Below, in pieces: positions 5,481 through 10,160 of a DNA stretch of 10,160 nucleotides. The notes below the pieces were generated by a model. The model was not told where the DNA came from, ran no database searches, and saw only the letters and a list, made by a program, of their open reading frames with translations. This stretch comes from an uncultured Pseudomonadota bacterium (GTDB taxonomy: Bacteria; Pseudomonadota; Alphaproteobacteria; RF32; CAG-239), in contig CABUWG010000054.1 in NCBI GenBank assembly GCA_902495305.1, positions 1 through 10,160 on the forward strand, written 5' to 3'. The first letter of the stretch is position 1. The number at the start of each line of letters is the position of its first letter. Made by a program: the position numbers and the translations under genes.

Positions 5481-6905
5481 ATGCCGCAAAAAACCAAAAC
5501 AAAAATTCTTGCAACCATCGGTCCGTCTTCCTCAACCCGTGAACAAATTGAAAAACTGATTGATGCCGGTGTGGACGGTTTTCGTTTTAATTTCAGCCAC
5601 GGAACGCATGAAGAGCATAAGGAACGTTATGAGATTGTGCGCAAGCTCGAGAAGGAAAAGAAAGTTCATATTTCCATTCTGGCCGATATGCAGGGTCCAA
5701 AACTCAGGGTTGGCGAGTTTGCCGACGGCAAGGTCTTTTTGAAAGACGGGCAGTCTTTTGTTTTGGATATGGACAAGGTCCCCGGTGACATTACCCGTGT
5801 TAATTTGCCGCATCCCGAGATTTTTGCCGCGGTCAAAGCCGGTGACGAGCTTTTGCTGAATGACGGCAGCATTGTTTTGGACGTGGAAGAGGTTAATGAC
5901 CATATGATGCGTACGACGGTTAAGGTCGGCGGTTATCTGTCCAGCCATAAAGGCGTGAACCTGCCGAATACGCAATTGCCGATTTCGGCCATTACCGAAA
6001 AAGACAAAGACGATTTGAAGTTTGCCCTTAAGCTTGGTGTGGACTGGGTCGGCATGTCTTTTGTGCAGTCGGCCGATGATGTGCGTTATGCCCGCGAACT
6101 TATCGGCGACAAGGCCTGGTTGATTTCCAAACTCGAAAAGCCGAGTGCCATTGATGATTTGGAGCAGATTATCGAGCTTTCTGATGCTATTATGGTTGCG
6201 CGCGGCGATTTGGGCGTGGAATGTCCGCTGCCGACGGTGCCGGTCTTGCAAAAGCGGATTGTTACGGCTTGCCGCAAATATGCCCGTCCGGTGATTGTGG
6301 CGACCCAGATGCTGGAATCGATGATTAATAATCCCAGCCCGACCCGTGCCGAGGTTTCTGACGTGGCGACCGCCGTTTATGACGGTGCCGACGTGGTTAT
6401 GCTGTCTGCCGAGAGTGCGGCCGGCAAGTATCCGGTTGAGGCCGTGAAAATGATGAACAGCATTATTACCAAGGTTGAGGCTGACCCGTTGTTTTATAAT
6501 TATATGGAAAAATCCCGCCTGCATCCGTGCTGTTGCGGCGAGGCCGATGCCATTACTTTTGCGGCCAGCGAGATCTCGGGCGTTTTGAGAAACGTTTCGG
6601 CGATTGTGACCTATACGACTTCCGGATTTACGACGTTGCTGGCAGCGCGTGAGCGTCCGACCCAGCCGATTTTGGCTGTGACGCCGGATGTGGAAGTTGC
6701 CCGCCGGATGGCGCTGGTTTGGGGAACAAAATCCTTTTTGAACAAAGAAGGGTATAAGAGTTTTGACAAGGTGGAAGAAATTGCCATTAAGCTTGTTAAA
6801 GAAAACGGCTATGCCAAATCCGGCGATTTTATCATCATTACGGCCGGTTTTCCGCTTGGCAAAAAGGGAAGGACTAATATGCTTCACACAGTCTACATCC
6901 CTTAG
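5481..6905 (+). CDS. pyk: Pyruvate kinase (474 aa)
   Basis: This cytoplasmic enzyme transfers phosphate from PEP to ADP, giving pyruvate and ATP, the last step of glycolysis. The start is the ATG at 5481 after GAGGTG. The N-terminal barrel strand FRFNFSHG (34-41) carries the Arg/Asn/Ser/His active-site residues. The B domain spans about 74-165 and begins after DMQGPKLR (69-76). The catalytic lysine motif appears as ISKLEKP (215-221), the metal- and PEP-binding MVARGDLGVECP at 238-249, and the signature ATQMLESM...PTRAEVSDVATA at 274-298. SAESAAGKYP (309-318) closes the barrel. The C-terminal domain (about 350-474) has TTSGFTT (379-385) where allosteric ligands bind in relatives. A run of three cysteines sits at 350-352. 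Length is normal for the family. The stop codon lies inside a long palindrome, but the C-terminus (TNMLHTVYIP) looks essentially complete. Confidence 0.98.
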   Translation: MPQKTKTKILATIGPSSSTREQIEKLIDAGVDGFRFNFSHGTHEEHKERYEIVRKLEKEKKVHISILADMQGPKLRVGEFADGKVFLKDGQSFVLDMDKVPGDITRVNLPHPEIFAAVKAGDELLLNDGSIVLDVEEVNDHMMRTTVKVGGYLSSHKGVNLPNTQLPISAITEKDKDDLKFALKLGVDWVGMSFVQSADDVRYARELIGDKAWLISKLEKPSAIDDLEQIIELSDAIMVARGDLGVECPLPTVPVLQKRIVTACRKYARPVIVATQMLESMINNPSPTRAEVSDVATAVYDGADVVMLSAESAAGKYPVEAVKMMNSIITKVEADPLFYNYMEKSRLHPCCCGEADAITFAASEISGVLRNVSAIVTYTTSGFTTLLAARERPTQPILAVTPDVEVARRMALVWGTKSFLNKEGYKSFDKVEEIAIKLVKENGYAKSGDFIIITAGFPLGKKGRTNMLHTVYIP

Positions 6906-7032
6906 AAGGGTGGATAATGGACTACTAAGGCGGTTTTACACTGTCTCGAAAAATTCATGTACTATTTATGTACACTAAAATTTTTCTCGCAGTTAGAAAC
7001 CGCCTTAGTAGTCTCATTCTGCACCCTTCTAA
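6902..7032. repeat. 131-base nearly complete palindrome, MITE-like element
   Basis: The outer arms are 6902-6936 and 6997-7032. They pair over TTAGAAGGGTG, then a short imperfect stretch, then a perfect 17-base block (GACTACTAAGGCGGTTT against its complement). The inner part also pairs: ACTG (6940-6943) with CAGT (6990-6993), GAAAAATT (6948-6955) with AATTTTTC (6979-6986), and GTAC (6959-6962) with GTAC (6970-6973), around a TATTTAT loop. A TA dinucleotide flanks both ends (6903-6904 and 7030-7031), as expected for TA-targeting elements such as IS630/Tc1 types. No transposase is present. It is not an ordinary terminator because no T run follows. A small non-autonomous transposable element or dispersed palindromic repeat is the best explanation, but I see no second copy here. 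Confidence 0.6.
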
Positions 7033-7340
7033 CCTTTGAGTGTCGTAAATTTTTAGCCGTTGAAATGGCTCTATCTATCTCATTCTTCAAATTTCTAATA
7101 ACATATTATTCGTTTCATGTTCATCCTTTTCGTCAGAGCACAAAAGAAAAGAGAGGTTGAAGATTACCGCTTTATTTTTTCTGCGAATCGTCGGAATCTG
7201 TGCATAATTTCCGGAATCAAAAATTTTACTTGTAGAATCGTCAGAAATGTTCTAAATTCAACGCAGTTTTTAACTTTAACGGGTTGTATTTCTGATACAA
7301 CTATATTTTAACTTTATAAGCTTAAGGAGCTAAATAGACC
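6906..7340. other. 435-base spacer between pyk and ppdK
   Basis: The first 127 bases belong to the palindromic element described separately. From 7033 to 7340 the DNA is AT-rich and I find no credible gene: the short open frames lack ribosome binding sites and recognisable sequence. It contains a near-repeat pair, GAATCGTCGGAATC (7185-7198) and GAATCGTCAGAAAT (7235-7248). A possible weak -35/-10 pair, TTGTAG (7230-7235) and TAAATT (7253-7258), has a 17-base gap. The operator-like palindrome (7283-7301) and AAGGAG (7324-7329) of ppdK follow. No clear terminator for pyk was found, so read-through into ppdK is possible. Confidence 0.6.
7268..7316 (+). promoter_or_regulatory. Candidate operator/promoter of ppdK: palindrome flanked by direct repeats
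   Basis: GTTGTAT (7283-7289) and ATACAAC (7295-7301) are perfect inverted arms around TTCTG. The palindrome is flanked by two exact copies of TTTTAACTTTA (7268-7278 and 7306-7316). TATATT (7302-7307) or TTTATA (7313-7318) just downstream could be the -10 element, which would place the palindrome over the core promoter, as for a repressor. No strong -35 is visible, so an activator is also possible. The regulator is not encoded in this window. Confidence 0.4.
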
Positions 7341-10022
7341 ATGAGTAAATGGGTTTATACATTTGGAAACGGCAAAGCCGAAGGCGATGCCAGCATGCGT
7401 AATCTCCTGGGCGGTAAAGGTGCCAACCTTGCTGAAATGAACAAGGTCGGTTTGCCGGTTCCTCCCGGATTTACTGTTACCACAGAAGTCTGCACATACT
7501 ACTATGACAACAACAGAACTTATCCGTCTGATTTGAAAGATCAGGTTCGCGAAGCCGTTGCCGGTGTTGAAAAAGTTATGGGCAAAAAATTCGGCGACAC
7601 CAACAATCCGTTGCTTTTCTCGGTTCGCTCCGGCGCCCGCGTTTCTATGCCGGGTATGATGAACACCGTTTTGAACCTCGGTTTGAATGATGAAACCGTT
7701 AAAGGTTTGGCCAAAGCTTCTAATGACGAAAGATTTGCTTATGACTCTTATCGTCGTTTTATCATGATGTATTCTGATGTTGTGCTTGAAGCTGACATTA
7801 ACGAATATGAAGGCGCTTTGGAAAAAATGAAAGAGGAAAAAGGCTACAAATCCGATACTGATTTGACCGCTGAAGACCTCAAAGAACTGGTTAATCAGTT
7901 CAAAGCCATTTCTAAGAAACTGGGCAAAGAATTTCCGCAGGATCCTTGGGAACAATTGTGGGCCGGTATCGGTGCCGTATTCCAATCCTGGATGGTTAAA
8001 AAAGCCGTTACTTATCGTAAACTGAACAATATTCCGGGTGACTGGGGTACAGCCGTTAACGTTCAGACCATGGTTTTCGGTAATGCAGGTAATGACTGCG
8101 CAACCGGCGTTTGCTTCTCTCGTGACCCGGCTACCGGTGAAAACGTTTATTACGGCGAATATCTGGTTAACGCTCAGGGTGAAGACGTTGTGGCCGGTAT
8201 TCGTACACCGCAGCCGATGGCTTCCAAAGGCGAAGGCAATTCTCTGGAAGAATTGTGGCCGCACCTGTATCAGGAGCTGGTTGATGTTCGCAACAATCTG
8301 GAAAAACACTACAAAGACATGCAGGATATGGAATTCACCATTGAACACGGCAAACTCTGGATGTTGCAGTGCCGTAACGGTAAACGTACCGCTGCCGCTG
8401 CCGTTCGCATGGCTGTTGAGATGGTTGAAGAAGGCCTGTTGAACAAAGAAGAAGCTATTATGCGCGTTGGTGCCGACCAGCTTGACCAGCTGTTGCACCC
8501 GATGTTGGATCCGAAAGCTCCGAGAAACGTTATTGCCGTTGGTTTGCCGGCTTCTCCGGGCGCTGCCGTCGGCCGTGCCGTCTTCAATGCTGATGATGCC
8601 GAAGCCTGGGCTGCCAAAGGTGAAAAAGTTATTCTTATCCGTAATGAAACTTCTCCGGAAGACATTGGCGGCATGCACGCTGCACAGGGTGTTATTACTG
8701 CCCGCGGCGGTATGACCTCTCACGCAGCCGTTGTTGCCCGCGGTATGGGTACTCCGTGCGTTTCCGGTTCTCATGAAATCCACATTGACTATGCCAAAAA
8801 GACCATGACCACCGACAAAGGTGTTGTGATTAAAGAAGGCGACTGGGTATCTTTGGATGGTGCCAAAGGCCAGATTATTGAAGGTCAGGTTCCGACTGTT
8901 AAAGCTGATACAAACAGCGGTAACTTCGGTAAGCTGATGAGCTGGGTTGACGAAATCCGCACGATGGAAGTTCGTGCCAACGCCGAAACTCCGAAAGATG
9001 CTCAGACAGCCCGTGACTTTGGGGCTCAGGGTATTGGTCTGGCTCGTACAGAACACATGTTCTTTGATGCCAACCGTATCGGTGACATGCGTGCGATGAT
9101 TTTGTCTGACAACGAAGAAGGCCGCCGTGCTGCTTTGGCTAAATTGCTGCCGTATCAGAAGCAGGACTTCAAAGACCTGTTCAAAATTATGGATGGTCTG
9201 CCGGTTGTTATTCGTCTGTTGGATCCGCCTTTGCACGAATTCCTGCCGCATACTGATGCTGAAATGCAGGAACTGGCTAACAAGCTCGGTGTTACTCTGG
9301 AGAAAGTTAAACAGCGTGCGAATGCTTTGCATGAAGCTAACCCGATGCTTGGCCATCGTGGCTGCCGTCTGCCGATTACCTATCCGGAAATCTGTGAAAT
9401 GCAGACCCGTGCTATCTTGGAAGCCGCTATGGAATGTGCCGATGCCGGTATTAAAGTTTTGCCGGAAATCGAAGTTCCGTTGACAGGTTCTAAGAAAGAG
9501 CTTGATATTGTTAAAGACATTATTGATACCACAGCTGAAAAAATCTTTGCTGAAAAAGGCAAGAAGATTAAATACGAAGTTGGTTCCATGATTGAATTGC
9601 CGCGTGCAGCCCTGAAAGCTGACGAACTGGCTAAATCTGCCGAATTCTTCGGTTTTGGTACCAACGACCTGACTCAGACAACTTTGGGTATGAGCCGTGA
9701 TGATACCGGCGCTATTCTGGATGAATACCGTGCCCGCGGCGTTTATGTTGCAGATCCGTTTGCTTCTATTGACGTTGAAGGTGTTGGTTGTCTGGTTAAG
9801 CTGGCTTGTGAAAAAGCCCGTTGCTCTAATCCGCACATCTGGTTGGGTGTTTGTGGTGAGCACGGTGGTGATCCGGCATCTATCGATTTCTTCCAGACTT
9901 GCGGCATGAACTATGTTTCCTGCTCTCCGTACCGTGTACCGGTTGCTCGTCTGGCTGCAGCTCAGGCTGCTGTTCGTCATAAAGGCGAAAAGATTGAGAA
10001 ATCTTGTTGCAAATGTGCTTAA
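7341..10022 (+). CDS. ppdK: Pyruvate, phosphate dikinase (893 aa)
   Basis: This enzyme interconverts PEP, AMP and pyrophosphate with pyruvate, ATP and phosphate. The N-terminal ATP-grasp nucleotide domain includes GGKGANLAEM (24-33), VSMPGMMNTVLNLGLN (101-116) and FSRDPATGE (259-267). The phosphohistidine domain has GGMTSHAAVVARGMGTPCV (456-474), with His461 the carrier and Thr459 the residue phosphorylated by PDRP in regulated homologues. The C-terminal PEP/pyruvate barrel has GIGLARTEHMFF (564-575), RLLDPPLHEFLPH (625-637), GHRGCRLPITYPE (671-683), GFGTNDLTQTTLGMSRDD (771-788) and the catalytic cysteine motif GVCGEHGGDP (836-845, Cys838). All key residues are present. Length is slightly above the Clostridium symbiosum enzyme (874). 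AAGGAG (7324-7329) precedes the start by 11 bases, a long gap. Codon choice differs from its neighbours, favouring GTT and GCT, which suggests high expression. It ends in Cys-Cys-Lys-Cys-Ala, followed by a terminator. Confidence 0.98.
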   Translation: MSKWVYTFGNGKAEGDASMRNLLGGKGANLAEMNKVGLPVPPGFTVTTEVCTYYYDNNRTYPSDLKDQVREAVAGVEKVMGKKFGDTNNPLLFSVRSGARVSMPGMMNTVLNLGLNDETVKGLAKASNDERFAYDSYRRFIMMYSDVVLEADINEYEGALEKMKEEKGYKSDTDLTAEDLKELVNQFKAISKKLGKEFPQDPWEQLWAGIGAVFQSWMVKKAVTYRKLNNIPGDWGTAVNVQTMVFGNAGNDCATGVCFSRDPATGENVYYGEYLVNAQGEDVVAGIRTPQPMASKGEGNSLEELWPHLYQELVDVRNNLEKHYKDMQDMEFTIEHGKLWMLQCRNGKRTAAAAVRMAVEMVEEGLLNKEEAIMRVGADQLDQLLHPMLDPKAPRNVIAVGLPASPGAAVGRAVFNADDAEAWAAKGEKVILIRNETSPEDIGGMHAAQGVITARGGMTSHAAVVARGMGTPCVSGSHEIHIDYAKKTMTTDKGVVIKEGDWVSLDGAKGQIIEGQVPTVKADTNSGNFGKLMSWVDEIRTMEVRANAETPKDAQTARDFGAQGIGLARTEHMFFDANRIGDMRAMILSDNEEGRRAALAKLLPYQKQDFKDLFKIMDGLPVVIRLLDPPLHEFLPHTDAEMQELANKLGVTLEKVKQRANALHEANPMLGHRGCRLPITYPEICEMQTRAILEAAMECADAGIKVLPEIEVPLTGSKKELDIVKDIIDTTAEKIFAEKGKKIKYEVGSMIELPRAALKADELAKSAEFFGFGTNDLTQTTLGMSRDDTGAILDEYRARGVYVADPFASIDVEGVGCLVKLACEKARCSNPHIWLGVCGEHGGDPASIDFFQTCGMNYVSCSPYRVPVARLAAAQAAVRHKGEKIEKSCCKCA

Positions 10023-10044
10023 TCTAGCTCATTTTAAGCAGTAA

Positions 10045-10081
10045 AAAAAGGCGTCTGAATGGAAATTCAGGCGCCTTTTTT
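10045..10081 (+). terminator. Intrinsic terminator after ppdK
   Basis: The arms 10045-10060 and 10065-10080 form a 16-pair stem (one G-U wobble) closed by a GGAA tetraloop. The core is GGCGTCTGAAT against ATTCAGGCGCC, and six T residues end the hairpin. It lies 22 bases after the ppdK stop. The A run on the left arm means it may also work in the reverse direction. Confidence 0.93.
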
Positions 10082-10085
10082 GTGG

Positions 10086-10160
10086 AAAAAGGAGAGGATA
10101 GAGAAAAAGGAGAGGATAGAGAAAAAGGAGAGGATAGAGAAAAAGGAGAGGATAGAGAAA
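10086..10160. repeat. Perfect 18-base tandem repeat (minisatellite), open at right edge
   Basis: The unit AAAAAGGAGAGGATAGAG occurs four times without a mismatch (10086-10103, 10104-10121, 10122-10139, 10140-10157) and a fifth copy begins at 10158, so the true copy number is unknown. One strand is purine apart from a single T per unit. The period is a multiple of three. One + frame would read KKERIE repeatedly, another is closed by TAG, and all three reverse frames are open. I see no start codon or gene context, so I treat it as non-coding. Confidence 0.9.

Noticed and set aside
5532..6887. Open frame of 451 codons on the minus strand opposite pyk
   Set aside because: Composition is shadow-like (many His, Asn, Arg), there is no motif, and pyk on the other strand is unmistakable.
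6902..7032. Palindrome as an ordinary Rho-independent terminator of pyk
   Set aside because: The hairpin is much longer than usual and is followed by AACCTTTGAG rather than a T run.
6957..7311. Two short + frames (67 and 64 codons) in the pyk-ppdK spacer
   Set aside because: No Shine-Dalgarno sequence. The first starts inside the palindrome, and neither shows a plausible protein composition.
7314..9980. Open frame of 888 codons on the minus strand opposite ppdK
   Set aside because: The translation is rich in Asn, Phe, His and Arg with no known motif or ribosome binding site. It results from the codon bias of ppdK.
10086..10160. 18-base repeats as a CRISPR array or coding repeat
   Set aside because: Units are directly adjacent with no spacers, and no start codon or upstream coding signal supports translation.

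Overview
This window looks like chromosomal DNA from an alphaproteobacterium of moderate GC content. The main evidence is an 86-residue GapR/DUF2312 protein, a family essentially restricted to Alphaproteobacteria, and a proton-translocating transhydrogenase encoded by three genes (pntAA, pntAB, pntB), as in Rhodospirillum rubrum. The cysteine-rich secreted protein at the left edge reminds me of uncultured host-associated alphaproteobacteria, but that is recollection and I could not check it.

Layout, left to right. (1) 14-1138 (+) encodes a secreted protein with 40 cysteines and three copies of a four-cysteine repeat. Its function is unknown. (2) 1139-3905 (-) is the pntAA-pntAB-pntB operon, with genes overlapping by 1 and 4 bases. 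The stop codon of pntB directly abuts that of the cysteine-rich gene. (3) 3991-5045 (+) holds two overlapping genes for short CHR-domain (ChrA-type) membrane proteins, divergent from pntAA. (4) A shared hairpin terminator at 5049-5075 separates chrA from the convergent gapR gene (5079-5339, -). (5) An AT-rich divergent spacer (5340-5480) contains an exact match to the CtrA box pattern. (6) 5481-6905 (+) is pyruvate kinase. (7) A 435-base spacer holds a 131-base nearly complete palindrome that includes the pyk stop codon, followed by an AT-rich leader with a 19-base operator-like palindrome. (8) 7341-10022 (+) is pyruvate phosphate dikinase, followed by an intrinsic terminator. (9) A perfect 18-base tandem repeat runs off the right edge.

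Metabolically, pyk and ppdK catalyse opposing or alternative reactions at the PEP/pyruvate node, while the transhydrogenase couples the proton gradient to NADPH supply. Together they describe a central carbon and redox housekeeping region rather than a defence or mobile island. The least explained items are the cysteine-rich repeat protein, the 131-base palindrome, the operator-like palindrome before ppdK, and the 18-base minisatellite. I found no tRNA, rRNA, CRISPR array, transposase or phage gene.
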